Counted from the first letter of the stretch, positions 20,473 to 32,454 are shown. The stretch is 64,000 bases of DNA from Ectobius pallidus (GCA_964059195.1 CAXKWD010000001.1:216388484-216452483); one strand, 5' to 3'. Numbers and translations: made by a program. The notes: generated from the sequence alone by a model not told the origin.

Positions 20473-21227
20473 CTGTATTGACCCAAATATAAGATGACAT
20501 CGCATATAAGACGACCCTGAATTTTTGAAGGGTAGGTACAAAAAATTAATAAAATATCTTATTGGTACATTTTGCTTCATGTAAAACGGAATTTTGAAGT
20601 TCATGTCGTAACTTCTTCTCTCGCCATTATTTACGCACTGAGATAAAGAAGATGTTTTTTTTTTTCCACATGGTCCACCATGACTGGTAAAACAAAGCTT
20701 TACACAAAGAGACGTCAAGCAAGTAACAGTGCACTACAAGCAGAAGTACGAATTCAGGAAAAGTTCGGTAAAATTCTGTAAATTTCTGCAGATTTTGATT
20801 TTGGGTCGGACACACATCATCGTGTGTGAATTCCCACTGTACATCTGGATTCATGAATGCTGGAGAGTTGTTGAAAGTGTTAGGCTGGGCATATTAAGAC
20901 AAGCATAGTTTAAGCACATTTTGAGGGGAAAAAGACTTATATTCAGGCCAAAGGATTATCGAAGATATGGCAGAGCTACGTATTACAATAGAGGATTTAA
21001 TACAAAAGACAGACACACTCAAGATATTAAAAGACAAACACACTACACTACAGATGAAAATCAACAAACAGAGAATAGAAGTGTAGTTCCAGAAGCAGAA
21101 AGAAAATTGCAGTCAGAAAGGATGAAGAAATACTGGGCTGACAAAAAGAAGAAAAACCTCAACCAGAAACCTGACTAAAGTGGTCCTATGAAGGCCAAAA
21201 AATTAAAATTAATTCAGGCCAATATGG
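20473..21227 (-). mobile_element. pogo-like MITE, family P1, copy 3, carrying a LINE insert
   Basis: Diverged ends CTGTATTGACCC and GGCCAATATGG with TA on both sides (20471-20472, 21228-21229). The interior matches other P1 copies, including a minus-strand frame with SLSQCVNNGERRSYDMNFKI. A LINE fragment at 20952-21211 interrupts the right terminus. Confidence 0.9.
20952..21211 (+). mobile_element. 5'-truncated LINE fragment inside a pogo-like MITE
   Basis: 260 bp flanked by perfect 11-bp repeats ATTCAGGCCAA (20941-20951, 21212-21222). It matches the 3' end of the LINE at 34.7-36.05 kb (EAERKLQSERMKKYWADKKK then NLNQKPD, TGGTCCTATGAAGGCC and an AAAATTAATT end). Plus strand. Confidence 0.93.
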
Positions 21228-21355
21228 TACATACATATTTACCAACTTATAAAAGGACATAGAGCTATTCATATAATGCCATATTTACGACTGTATCTCA
21301 AATTGTATAACAGTATGCACTAGACAGTTTTCAATGTTATTACTGTACTGAACTA

Positions 21356-22020
21356 AAGCTGCGTCTCCATTGATACATATTTAACACAAACATGTCAATA
21401 TTAACAAGTTGATATTGACATGTATATTGCAATTTTGCGTTCCAATTGACTTGACATGCAAACCCAGCATGTTGCACTTAACATTTTCAGATGTTAATTT
21501 GTTTCCCGGAGAAAATGGACAACATATCAAGTCAATTGACTAGTCGGTCGATATCGGCTTTGTTTCGGGAATTTCCGGCAAACAAAAAGCGATCGACAGC
21601 TTAATCGGCTTTAGTTCGGGAATTTCCGGGAAAACAAAAAGCAATCGACAGCTTCCTCAATATTGCTGGCATCCATTTTGTATTATGTGAGTATTTGGTA
21701 TATCAGTGTCTCAATAGTATTGGAAAATTATTTTTTATGGCATACTCAATTGTTGAAAAATGTGATAGTTATTTTGAAAAGATCAAGACAACTGTACAAA
21801 TTAGTATTTAAGAAAGTCACAGACAGTTAACAAGAGATAATAACGAGTATATAAAATTACTCTCATTTTGTAATGATGGCTGCCCTCTTCAGAGGCGTTT
21901 TCATTTTGAATGTTATTTATTATTCATTAATTTCCATTCATAACCGCACCAACCCATGTTAACCTTTAACAATGTAGTGGAGACAGAAAAACCCACTTGA
22001 CTTGTATACGTCAACAAGTT
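21356..22020. repeat. dispersed repeat Q, copy 2 (opposite orientation)
   Basis: Reverse-complement match to 16930-17490, starting AAGCTGCGTCTCCATTGATA. The first 540 bp are matched; the right limit near GTAGTGGAGACAG (about 21975) is inferred from a weak inverse of the left end. Confidence 0.75.
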
Positions 22021-22040
22021 GATGATTAACTTTTAACATA

Positions 22041-22772
22041 CCGTATTTATCCGAATATAAGCCGCCCCTGAATTTAAGCCGCACCTGCCTTTTTAGCAGT
22101 AAAGTAAAGGAAAAATAATTAAATTAACCCCAAAGTGAAAAATTAAATTGCCTCATTTTCATAATATTAAAGTAACACATTTCTTAGCCAAAATAGGCCT
22201 GAAATAAGAAAAAGAAAGTATCAGCTGACTTAAGTTATGATATTCTAATTTTATTTAATATAATTAAATAAAACTGACGAAAAAGAAAACAGAAATCAGT
22301 ACTTTACACTTCATATGACTATTAGTGTTGAATTTCGCGCGATTTTTCTATTTTTCTTAACTTCACTTTCAGTTACCATCAGTTCAAAATTGCCTTTATT
22401 CACATTCCCATATGTTATGGCATTTTTTTTACATCTGAGCAGTTTATAATACATGCATATTCTGTAATACCGCTATAAAAATGACAAAAATACGCAAAAC
22501 ATCACTTGCTTACATCTTCTACGATGCTTCGATTAAATCGATATATTTTTGGTGTTAAATCGATTAATATATAGATAGTTCTGGAGATTCGAGATAATCG
22601 ATAGGTGGCTGTGCTTGGAGGTGGGAAACCAGCTACGATGGATCAACCGGTTATATTGTGCTCATTTTTACCATTATTGCCTAAAAACACTCGTACGCGA
22701 TTTTAAGCCGCAGGCGTATTTTGTTGGGCTTAATCTAGGAAAAAAAGTGCGGCTTATATTCAGATAAATACG
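22041..22772. mobile_element. MITE family P2, pogo-like, ATAAGCCGC ends
   Basis: 732 bp with ends CCGTATTTATCCGAATATAA and its near inverse (GGCTTATATTCAGATAAATA then CGG), TA at 22039-22040 and 22773-22774. AAGCCGC blocks repeat inside both ends. The terminal formula matches family P1 but the interior does not. No coding remnant recognised. Confidence 0.9.
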
Positions 22773-22989
22773 GTATGTTAACTTCAAAATGTTAGTGTTA
22801 AGCCATGACCTGTGCATACAGAACTCAATCCTCTGCTACAGTTCTGAACATCAGCTCTGATAATGATAGCCTTTGTGAAACCACAAACTTGTTGTAATTT
22901 GTGTAGTACAAGCTGTAAGCTTAACAATGTTAAGTACAGGGAATAGACAGGAGCATTTTATTCATTTAAACACAGAGTTTAATACTTGC

Positions 22990-23107
22990 CTTGTCATGAT
23001 CAAAATCCAGAGAATCCAGGGCATTCAAGGGCTTGTGGTAAATGAGATCGTTATCACCCACAGCTTTCATGTCCTTCAACACGTATGTGCCTCCAAATCG
23101 TGAATGT
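22990..23107 (-). CDS. timeout: timeout exon encoding HSRFGGTYVLK, GC donor
   Basis: 118 nt. Acceptor TAACTTGCAG is read down to 23108. The donor is AAG|GCAAGT: GC at 22989-22988. It enters in phase 2 and leaves in phase 0. The product reads HSRFGGTYVLKDMKAVGDND, then LIYHKPLNALDSLDFDHDK. It matches HSRFGG.Y......IG..DL..HK.L of TIMELESS. The nearest GT (22985-22984) would put an in-frame TAA at the start of the next exon, so GC is required. Confidence 0.94.
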
Positions 23108-23268
23108 CTGCAAGTTAATTCAAACAGTAAAGAGTCGGTAGCTTCCAAATACAACAGTCAATGAACACTCCCATTCATGTGCAAGTATTAATGCCTTAAT
23201 GCCTTTTAGTCTGAAGATGATTTTGCTATAACTCCATTCTGCATGCACTTTAAAGCATTCCTCATGTG

Positions 23269-24006
23269 CAGGGCCCGGATTCTGATGACCTAAAATTGTT
23301 TGAAAAATGACCTATAAAATGACCCTAAATTTTAAAGAAAAAGACTTAATAATCATGAAAAATGACCTAAAAACTGACATTTTCTTCATAAAAAAATTAT
23401 TATTCTACACACGAAGTTATAGACTAATTTGTTCATAATTCTAAAAACTGTAAATAACTGTAATGTTGTAAATGTTCTATTCTCACGGAAATTTATACTG
23501 GCACATCCTTTTGTGGTCTGCCGGGTTATATTGTTGTTTATTGAGGGTAAACAGTAGTTTGCACTCTCGAATCCAAGCAGGTGGCAGAATCTGGTGCCAA
23601 GTTAATCTAATAACAATAGTAATATAATACAAAATTTTGGCGTTTCTTTGATTCTCATTTCCGACTGAGACATGACAACACTTTAAAACGAAATTTTTCC
23701 TTCTAGCGTTAAACAAACAACACTTCAAAGACAGCACCGCTAGCGACGAAAAAAAAAAATTAATACACTCAATGTAAATACATGAAAATGACTAAATAAG
23801 GAAGAAAATGACAGTAAAATGACAAAATAATGACCTAAAATTGAAATAAATGCCCTAAAAATTTAAAATGGCATAAAATGACAAAAAATGACCTAATAAA
23901 AATGCATTTCTACAATCTAGAGGCCATGATTAGGATTTATCTACAAGTTGGCAATGTCTATGCAGCATCAATAAAAAGATGACATGTCATTAGAATCCGG
24001 GCCCTG
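23269..24006. mobile_element. hAT-like MITE family A, copy 2
   Basis: 738 bp. Ends CAGGGCCCGGATTCTGATGA and its inverse; flanks CTCATGTG / CTTATGTG (7 of 8). It has many AATGACCTAAAA motifs and ATGACATGTCAT near the right end. It inserted 161 bp upstream of the exon at 22990-23107 in gene orientation. Confidence 0.92.
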
Positions 24007-24350
24007 CTTATGTGACTATATAGCCTACAATAAATTATATAAGACTGAATCATTAGTTGGGGTGCGATGGGAAAGCTTCACATGGATTTACCGGTGTTTA
24101 TTTAATTGTTAAAATGAAAAATTAAACAATCTATAAAGCTACAGAATGCGTCAGATGAAAATATACATGCATGTTATAGGCCTAATCTACATAATAAGAG
24201 AAAGTGTTATTCTGTGTGTGATGTCCAGCCAAACTACACCATGCAGAGATCTGAACTCTTCAACATAGTTGGACTGAATGCACCTTGAAGCCAGATTTTT
24301 AATTTTTGCTTTCGCTCGCGAGTTATGACCGAAAACAATTAAAAGACGTA

Positions 24351-24402
24351 TAAAAAAAATAAAAAAAAAATAAAAAAAATAAAAAATAAAAAAAAAATAA
24401 AA
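24351..24402. repeat. A-rich low-complexity tract
   Basis: Irregular A(5-10)T units. Confidence 0.9.
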
Positions 24403-24484
24403 ATTCTAAAACAGTGGGTAAAGGTTAAAACACACAAAGTTTCAACTCTTCCGAAGTGGAATTCCATATTGGATGTTTTATGAC

Positions 24485-25648
24485 TAGGGACTGGATTCTT
24501 AGGTTTTTACCTATTTTTTTCCTTACTTCCAAAACAAAAAGCGCTCATACACTTTTTCGAATCATGTCCATAGGATTCACCCAGATTAATTCTGTGGCAC
24601 CTAAAAATACCTAAATGGGGTATAAAAACCTAAATATACCTAAACGGGATATAAAACCTAAAATATCTAATTTAGGCTACTTTTTTTTTGTCTTTTTTGT
24701 TTGTCAGTTGCGAAATCGATATTTTGCAGAGAGACAATTTTTGTCGGTTTCAAATTAATACCATCAGCGTTTCGTTCAACCCACTGTCGTCTAGGATGGA
24801 CAGTATCTAGAGAGGAAGTGTAACAGTACCGGCGTATTCCTTTTAAAATATTCGTACGAACAACCATTGTTGCCGTGTATGGATATAGATTTCTGTGTTT
24901 TAAAGCGCTAGTTTGCCTTTATTACTTCCCTGTTATTCATACTTTGTGGTCACACTGTGAATTTTAAGAAGACGTGTTAATTATGCCGAAACAAATGAAA
25001 TCGAGTTTATTACGGCAGTGGATTGGCGGCGACCTGAATTTCACTATAGATGGCAAAGTAATATTTTGTCAAGCCTGCCACAAACACATAAGTATTATTT
25101 AGCTTTCTAGAAAAGGGGGAAGTTTTCATCCCTAGTTGATCTGTTGTGCGGTTAGCATGCGTAACAACCGAAGAAAGGAAAATAATCAGTGTCACATTAT
25201 CCACATCCAACCATAAAGTATTTTACTTACTAAATTAGAAGCATTGGATTCGAATCCTGAGAAAGGTAGTGTCTAGATACAGTATTAACGATTAACTAAG
25301 AGATAACACGAAGAACTTCACAGTTGAGAATCTTGAAAGATATTTAGTGATATACTGTAAACAGGAAATGTGAGGCAATCTTATTTTCACTGCTTATTTT
25401 GATTGTTTATGCTTTCTTTCTTCAATTGTATAATATTGTCCAAAAGCAAGTTTACACAAATTTAAGTCAATTTTGTTAAGTTAAACTTTACAAGTATTAT
25501 GTATTGAATCCTATGTAGCACATTCAAATTCACTAAATCAATTATTCTACCCGGAAAACATATTTTGGACAAAAAACCTAAAAAAAACTATTTCACCTAA
25601 TGGAAAACCTAAAACAGTGTTTTTAAAAACCTAAAAATCCGGTCCCTA
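24485..25648 (+). mobile_element. hAT element family C, internally deleted
   Basis: 1164 bp between perfect 8-bp repeats TTTATGAC (24477-24484, 25649-25656). Ends TAGGGACTGGATTCTTAGGT and its inverse. AACCTAAA motifs repeat near both ends. It carries a zinc-finger-like coding remnant at 24983-25102. Confidence 0.92.
24983..25102 (+). pseudogene. hAT-type N-terminal zinc-finger remnant
   Basis: 39 codons: MPKQMKSSLLRQWIGGDLNF then TIDGKVIFCQACHKHISII. The C-x2-C spacing after '.GK.FC..C' resembles the BED/CGGBP1-like N-terminus of some hAT transposases. The distal His pair and the rest are missing after a stop at 25100. Located centrally in element C. Confidence 0.6.
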
Positions 25649-26178
25649 TTTATGACCTAAAAAATGGCAGAAAACACAATTTTTTGCATTATCAAAATAC
25701 CAGTTTTGGCTAATATAATTCAATTCTAAAATTAATTATTGCAGATGGCCTTGCAACATAACACATCAATTTGTCGATTGCTTGGTTCTTGTTAGTCTGC
25801 TCCGCTTGATTAATTTCTTTATAGTGTATATGCAGAGATCTTAATATTTTTACATAGGGACACAGAAGGGGAATCATGAATGCATACCTAAATGGGAAAA
25901 CATTAAATCTTTGTACGAAACTCACTATGCGGGAGTCTTTTGGGCTATGGACTAAATCTGAGGTTGTTTTAAGATGGATTTTTAGCCTTTTTTATTATCA
26001 TCAATCGTTTTAATTGATTACGGACAATTTACATGTAAGGGTAAGGTTCATGAATCTGTGGTTTGTTTTAATCATTTAATTTTGAATCTCTAGGTCCATA
26101 TGGCAGCAAAGATTTAAATTTGCTTTGAATACATAATAATTTAATGTTTCTGGAAGTGTGTCTCTTTATTGCATAATA

Positions 26179-26718
26179 CCGTATTGGCCCGAAAATAAGA
26201 CGACCTCGAATATAAGACGACCCTGAATTTTTGAAGGGTAGTTATGAAAAAATAAATAAAATAGCTTAGGCCTATTAGTAAATTTTGCTTCACATAAAAC
26301 AGAATTTTGAAGTTCATGTCGTAACTTCTTCTCTCGCCTTTATTTACGCATTGAGACAATGAGGATGCTTTCTTTTCCACATGGTCTGCCATGACTGGTG
26401 GTCAAACAAAAGCTTTACGCGTACAGAATAGAGACGCCAGGCAAGTAGCAGCGCAGTCAGGATCATATGGTCCTGCTGCAATACAAACAGAAGCACAAAG
26501 TCTGGAAAAATTAGTTCGGTAAAGTTTGCGCGACTTGACCTTGGGTCGGACGTACGTCATTTGCCTGGGGATACCCGCTGCATCGCCGTTGCACACGTGC
26601 CCAGCTGCATTCATGATTGGAGAGTTGTTGAGTCTTAGGCTGCGCGTATAAGACGAGTATAGTTTTTAAAAGCACATTTTCAGGGAAAAAACATTGTCTT
26701 ATATTCGGGCCAATACGG
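26179..26718 (-). mobile_element. pogo-like MITE, family P1, copy 4
   Basis: 540 bp, canonical CCGTATTGGCCCGAA ends, TA on both sides (26177-26178, 26719-26720). The minus-strand frame 26141-26392 again contains QCVNKGERRSYDMNFKILF. About 25 bp longer than copies 1, 2 and 5 because of small insertions. Confidence 0.94.
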
Positions 26719-26784
26719 TACTAAGCGCTCTTCTGAAACAGTTTTAATGAATTAATTATAGTAAATCCATGAACATAGGAAATA

Positions 26785-26850
26785 CAGCAAACTCCCAGCT
26801 ATCCATGGGCAGGTTATTCAGATTGCGGATTGTCCATGCAAGGTTCTTCT
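26785..26850. repeat. single end of the TTATCCATG Tigger-like family
   Basis: ACAGCAAACTCCCAGCTATC then CATGGGCAGGTTATT and CATGCAAGGTTCTTC match the left end of the element at 5905. No partner end found nearby. Confidence 0.55.
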
Positions 26851-27179
26851 TCTCTTATAAAGATGATTTATTATACAATAACACGACTTACTGTTTGTCA
26901 GTGTTAAATAATATTTCGACCTAGAAATGAAATAATCTCACTTTATTATGACTATTCCACTCATACGCCGCGTGTTTGATATTGACCAATAATGTTTAGA
27001 AATTCCTTGGATATAGATCAATCACGATCGTTTATCTTATAAAATGCTTGGTATTAATATGAGGAAGCGATTTTATCTGATAAAATCATCAGATTGTTAA
27101 TAGATACATAAGGCATCAACGTGCGGTGATTAATACGTCACATGTTGCCACTAAGCAGCATGAAAACACATTATCTACT

Positions 27180-27885
27180 CTTATACAATTCAACGGCCCT
27201 AAATAGCGTGCTTGCTCGCCCGCTTCGTGAGACATCGGGTATACTCGGCGATGTTCGTCTCTCGCAGTCTAAACTTTCATGACGACTACAAAATTAGGAA
27301 GGAAAACCGTTTCTTTATTATATAAGGCCTAAGTGAAATGAACACAATGAACAAATATTCTAATTTTATTTTTACTTACAATTTTCATAGCTCTGAACCA
27401 CAAACATTTTTAATAATCTACCAGTGTAATTTTCTTAAAAATCCTGGAGTCAATGAATAATGGCGGGCGAAGCCGGGGGCAACAGCTGTAAAATATTGAT
27501 GGTTTTATCTCTTGAAATATCGCTGATAATAATAATCCAAACAAACCATTCCTTCCCTTGAAACATTGTATAATTTCTGAAAATTACACTGAATTGATAA
27601 AATAAAATTCACATCATATTCATGTCAACAATACATATTATGTGTCCACAGGTTCTTTGGAACTGCATAATCGATTCTGATATAGTTTTCACAGGGGGCG
27701 CTTTCATTTCGTGGAATGTACTCTAAAGCAGGAATTTTAGCTGTTTCATTAATTATTAATGGCTTAGTTTATGAATGATTCGCGTGCAAGTGTTAATAAA
27801 TATAATGCTTTAATAATTATTATACTCTTAATTTTTAATTTTTAAAGGAATTATCGTGGCGAAGCCACGGGCACCTCCTAGTTTT
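27180..27885. repeat. dispersed repeat M, copy 2 (opposite orientation)
   Basis: Reverse complement of 17519-18250. The same CG-rich motif appears as GGCGGGCGAAGCCGGGGGCA at 27461-27480 and again as GAAGCCACGGGCACC near the right end. Confidence 0.8.
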
Positions 27886-29029
27886 ATACAACTTATTTGG
27901 AAATTGAAATAATATAAATGTACATTGATAAAAAACACAATTTTGATTTGGTGCAAGCCAGTTCATGTGCTTTCATAGCATTTTGATGTAAGCAACTGCC
28001 ATGATGCCCTCAATCTTGTGATGTGCGCTATTGGTAGCATTGGGAACTCTGATCAATTCATCGAATTGTTTCGTGGGCTGTGCATTCATCTAGGATGCCA
28101 TGATCTTACAGCTGACAGAATATTGACAACAAAGTAAGAAAATAATTATTATTTACAAAATCCATTACAGTTTACTCATGGAATAGTCTTAATATATCCT
28201 AGTCGAGATTACGAGCTTCATCAGATAAGTTTTCTCGAACTTCATTCTCGCAAATATATCGATAAACTCGTAATCTTTCATAGGATTACCTATGATAATA
28301 ACCACAATTTGTGAATCCATCACTGTGAAAACTAGTTATATCTAGATAGAAGAAATATGATATAGGTATTCCCTATATTGCAATACAATAATTTATAATA
28401 TACAAATGATGGTTGGTTAATATACACCCAATGTTTAATATGTGAACAGAATTGATGGGATGTGCAACGAAATGAATAAACAAAATATCATCGAACATCA
28501 TCTACATCAGAAAATCATCATCACATGCGTTGAATGTGAACCAAATAAAATGTTATTTCATTTAGGGATGTGGCGAATGGATTAGCAGAAAACGTGGTCT
28601 ACATGAGTTTGTAACAATATAAATAATAGAAGTACACAATTACAACTCGAATTTATGGAAGCAGGCTGAGTTCAGGAGTTGATTAATTTCCATTCACATT
28701 CCTACCCTTTTCATTTCCATCCCCCAACCCCAGACTGGTTCATTTATCTTGCACCACAGTTTAAAATAAATACAAACAAGGGGGAGAGAGGGGACGGTGA
28801 AGGCTTTTTTAAAAATTGGAGTGGTCTTCAAACGGAGTTGTGATAACGTAGCACTGTCTTCCCTCACCGAACAGCCATCACAAAAATGATCCTTTCACCT
28901 TAATTACAACATACTAATTTAATCATGTCTTCATTTCAGTTTGAGAGCTGATATAAAATATCTCTGTTGGTATTTGCAATAGAGAAAGGTTTTCATCAGC
29001 TTATTTTTTTCTAACATTCTTTTTAATTT
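27886..29029. other. intronic stretch without recognised elements
   Basis: Scanned for inverted ends, tRNA-like boxes and coding remnants; nothing supported. Confidence 0.4.
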
Positions 29030-29866
29030 ACTCTTCGGGAAGAACATAATCAGAGAGTGTTTGAAAACAGGGTGCTTACGAAAATATGGGACCTAACAGA
29101 GATGAAAACTGCATAATGACAAGCTTCATAATCTGCACTCTTCACCGGATATCGTAAGGGTAATTAAATCACGGAGGATGGACATGTTGCACGCATGGGG
29201 GAGGAAAGACATACCGTATTGGCCCGAAAATAAGACGACCTCGAATATAATACGACCCTGAATTTTTGAAGGGTAGTTACGAAAAAATAAATAAAATAGC
29301 TTATTAGTACATTTTGCTTCACATAAAACAGAAGTTTGAAGTTCATGTCGTAACTTCTTCTCTCGTCTTTATTTACGCATTGAGACAATGAGGATGCTTT
29401 CTTTTCCACATGGTCTGCCATGTTGGTGGTAAAACAAAGCATTATGCATAGAGAATAGAGATGCCAAGCAGTGCAGTACACGGCAGTACAAGGAGAAGCA
29501 CGAATTCGGGAACAATAAAGTTCGGTAAAACTCGGTAATTTCCGCGCGACTTTGACCTTGGATCGGACGCACGCCATTTGCGTGGGGATCCCCGGCCGCT
29601 ACATACGTGCACAGCTGCATTCATGATTGGAGAGTTGTTGAGTCTTAGGCTGCGCGTATAAGACGAGTATAGTTTTTAAAAACACATTTTCAGGGAAAAA
29701 ACATCGTCTTATATTCGGGCCAATACGGTATCTCGAAAGTATTGACTGGGAAACCCGGAGGGAATAGACCACTTGGAAAACCAAAGATGTAGGTGGGAGG
29801 ACAATATCAGAATAGATTTAAGGGAAGCAGGGTTTGTGAGGGATGGTTGGAAGGAGTTAGCCTAAA
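29030..29866 (+). mobile_element. LINE 3' fragment split by a pogo-like MITE
   Basis: 29033-29213 and 29729-29850 join to encode, with frame breaks, EEHN..VFE....R....P.RDE..., LHN.LHNLHSSPDIVRVI, AWGRK and IDWETRREXXRPLGKPK..WEDNI. This is the 3' end of ORF2 of an RTE/CR1-like LINE widespread in arthropods, paralogous to 41930-42262. Class uncertain. Confidence 0.8.
29214..29728 (-). mobile_element. pogo-like MITE, family P1, copy 5
   Basis: 515 bp, canonical ends, TA at 29212-29213 and 29729-29730. Inserted in a LINE fragment; the paralogous LINE at 42180-42186 has the site unbroken (GGCATAACTC). The minus-strand frame 29164-29577 (MACVRSKVKVARKLPSFTEL...) is nearly identical to that of copy 1. 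Confidence 0.95.
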
Positions 29867-30114
29867 ATAGGGTTGCCACGCTCAGATAAGCGAGACAATG
29901 AACCATCATATTCCATAAAATAGATAATATTCCATTAGTTTGCTGGAGAATTGTCTATTGCCATTGAGTAAGTAAGTAAGTAAGAATTCTTTTTAATTTC
30001 TCTACTCATACCATAGGTACTACAGACAGAGGAAGTATTGGGTTCAACCCTAAAATTCAATATTAAGTACAACATAAATACAAGTTTTGCTTCCCTGAAT
30101 CTAAAAAGCTGACC

Positions 30115-30116
<2 letters not shown>

Positions 30117-30140
<24 letters not shown>
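30117..30140. repeat. (AT)n microsatellite
   Basis: About 12 AT units directly beside the left end of element R1. Confidence 0.95.
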
Positions 30141-30145
<5 letters not shown>

Positions 30146-30666
30146 CAGGGTGTTAATGAATAACACTGAAGTATTTTACCTGTGTATAGGGGGGACATAA
30201 GACAAGCAACTTTTATTAAGAGATTTTTGGTCTATGACGTAAAATGTGTATGCTACAGGGAATTAAAGTTATTACAATTTGGTGCTCATAAGTCAATAAT
30301 TAAGCGAAATGGGGTTAAAATGTTCATTAAATAGACTTTATGCCTTCTTAGTGATCAACAAAAAACCTGATTTTTAATCATTCATCAACAGCTATATCAT
30401 AATTTAGAGCCTTCATAATCTACAAAATTTACAGACTAATCACATGAATGTCCGCCACTGCATTAGTTCTTTTATTCATAACTACAGTGTTAAGAACAAA
30501 GTTCCTTTGTTTTGCATTTTTTTCAGTGGCGGCCATGCCTTGGGAGATTTTATGCTGTAACAGGAAAAATTGAATCCATAGAGCAAATATCTCCTAATAA
30601 AAGTTGCTTGTCTATGTCCCCTCTATACAAAGGTAAAATATTTCGGTGTTATTCATTAACACCCTG
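30146..30666. mobile_element. MITE family R, copy 1 (CAGGGTGTTAATGAATAAC ends)
   Basis: 521 bp with long inverted ends (more than 100 bp, imperfect), TA on both sides (30144-30145, 30667-30668). A TA target and CAGGGTGT start suit the Tc1/mariner superfamily. No coding remnant. Confidence 0.9.
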
Positions 30667-30970
30667 TATATAGTTTAGTTTAGTTTATATATATATCCTA
30701 TATATACATATACATCAAATATTTTTATTAGGGCGATCATCAACATTGGTAATTTTTTTAATTCTGGTTTTGAGAGTGTAAAGCTATGCTAAGCTATGTC
30801 ATAGAAAATAGAATCAGACTTAAATAAACCAGAGCCAGAAATGTTAACACACTGTCTGGTGCTAATCTAGCGACGGTGGCAACCTGCAACCTTTTGAGGT
30901 AATTAGAATGGAGTAAAAAAGCATGCTGTTTGCACGTAGCGTCCGTGTTGTGTTTGAGTTACTAACTAAC

Positions 30971-31134
30971 CTGGCTCCTGTAAACTTCTTCACTTTCTCC
31001 TGCCGGCGTCGGATCTCTTCTTGCCTGATTGCCAGCAACTCTACCTCATCTCGCTCCTTCTCCTGTGTGCTCCTGGTGACAGCAGCAGAAGCTAACTCTG
31101 CTGGGTTCTGCTCTCGCAGCATCAGCGATACAAT
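30971..31134 (-). CDS. timeout: timeout exon encoding IVSLMLREQNP and coiled segment
   Basis: 164 nt. Acceptor ATGCTTGCAG is read down to 31135 and donor GTTAG follows 30971. It enters in phase 0 and leaves in phase 2. The product reads IVSLMLREQNPAELASAAVT, then RSTQEKERDEVELLAIRQEE and IRRRQEKVKKFTGA. The IVSLM.R.QNP..LA start matches TIMELESS. The Glu/Arg-rich remainder is a predicted charged helix. Confidence 0.96.
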
Positions 31135-31216
31135 CTGCAAGCATGCATAGCAAGAACACTAGAATCACAAGACTATACTACAAGCACGACTGGCAAAATT
31201 TTACTTTATGTTTATG

Positions 31217-31873
31217 CAGAGATGCCAACCTTGAAAGGTGGTTATCAGTTGTGTGAGTCCTCCATGTTTAACCGAAAAATCACAATTACAGGTTTCACAA
31301 AATACGTGATTCGGTGAAATTTTTGAAGGTCCGAGGCAAAGAAAATCTTCCGTATAGGCCTACTGCTTTCGAAACTGCTGATTTTCCGCAGTTCGTTTTT
31401 GTCCATCAGATTCGTCACTGGTTTTACGTTTACACGACATATTTCCTCAATATTCTACTTGCAATGCAACACTCAATAAAACTTCTAGCAAGCAACGGCG
31501 TCGGGAGTCGTCAGCGGCATTACAGTGATGATAAAAAAGAGGAAATATGTTAACACCAAAGATGTTATAACCACAATTATGTTATAACTGTAAGATATAA
31601 TATCTTTGGTTAACACACACGTCAAAGATTGTAGTGTCCAATGTCGCCAACACAACGGATGTTTTCTTTTACAAACTATTTCTCATGATAACAGTTGGCA
31701 TCTCTGCTGACAAATTAACTTTTTTTTTATGTTCGCGGGAGAAACGAAACATTATAAAAATAGATATTGGGATTCGTAGAATCCGTAATATTCAGTACAA
31801 TTTCCATAATTGCCGTAGCAAATTCAAGGAAATCGTAGAAACTACGGAAATTCTGTAGCAGTTGGCATCTCTG
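31217..31873. mobile_element. CAGAGATGCC element family F, copy 2 (6-bp TSD)
   Basis: 657 bp, ends CAGAGATGCCAAC and GTTGGCATCTCTG, perfect 6-bp flanks TTTATG (31211-31216, 31874-31879). It inserted 83 bp upstream of the exon at 30971-31134 in gene orientation. Confidence 0.93.
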
Positions 31874-32454
31874 TTTATGTACAAATTTGGATCTAAAGAT
31901 ACATAAAATGGTATTTTGCTGCCTTAATGCTTGGTAAACGACCTTCCTATAAACATTGATTGTGAATTGATAAATTTCATGTTTGCTGCAGAAGGAGGAT
32001 TAATTTAGACAGTATTTGCCTCCTTAAACCCTATGATAATAAAAATAAACACACAACACACTACACACTATGACATAGTGCAGATGTCTGCAGATGACAC
32101 AACTCTATATTCATCACATGATCTCTTATGGAATTTTACTTTGGGGCAGTAGTTGTGATCATAATTAGGGTTCGGATGTTTATGACATGTCATATTTTTA
32201 TCCTGACCTCCGTTCTCGCTGCAAACACAAATTAAAATGAATTGCACGCTTGTTATCCTAATCGGACCATTTTTATTTTGCACATAAAGTCACATTTTGC
32301 TCATTTTCGTGGTCTTGGTCATATTTTGGCCATATTTGTAATCTAACATCATATTTCAATTATAAATTTTACAGAGTATGTACTGTATGGCCAAGTTAAA
32401 TTTGAAATTTTTAAAATTATTTTAATATTTATGCCAAAGTAATAGGTATTTATT

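Noticed and set aside
22984..22989. GT donor four bases after the GC donor
   Set aside because: Its use creates AGT TAA at the junction with the next exon, a stop in frame.
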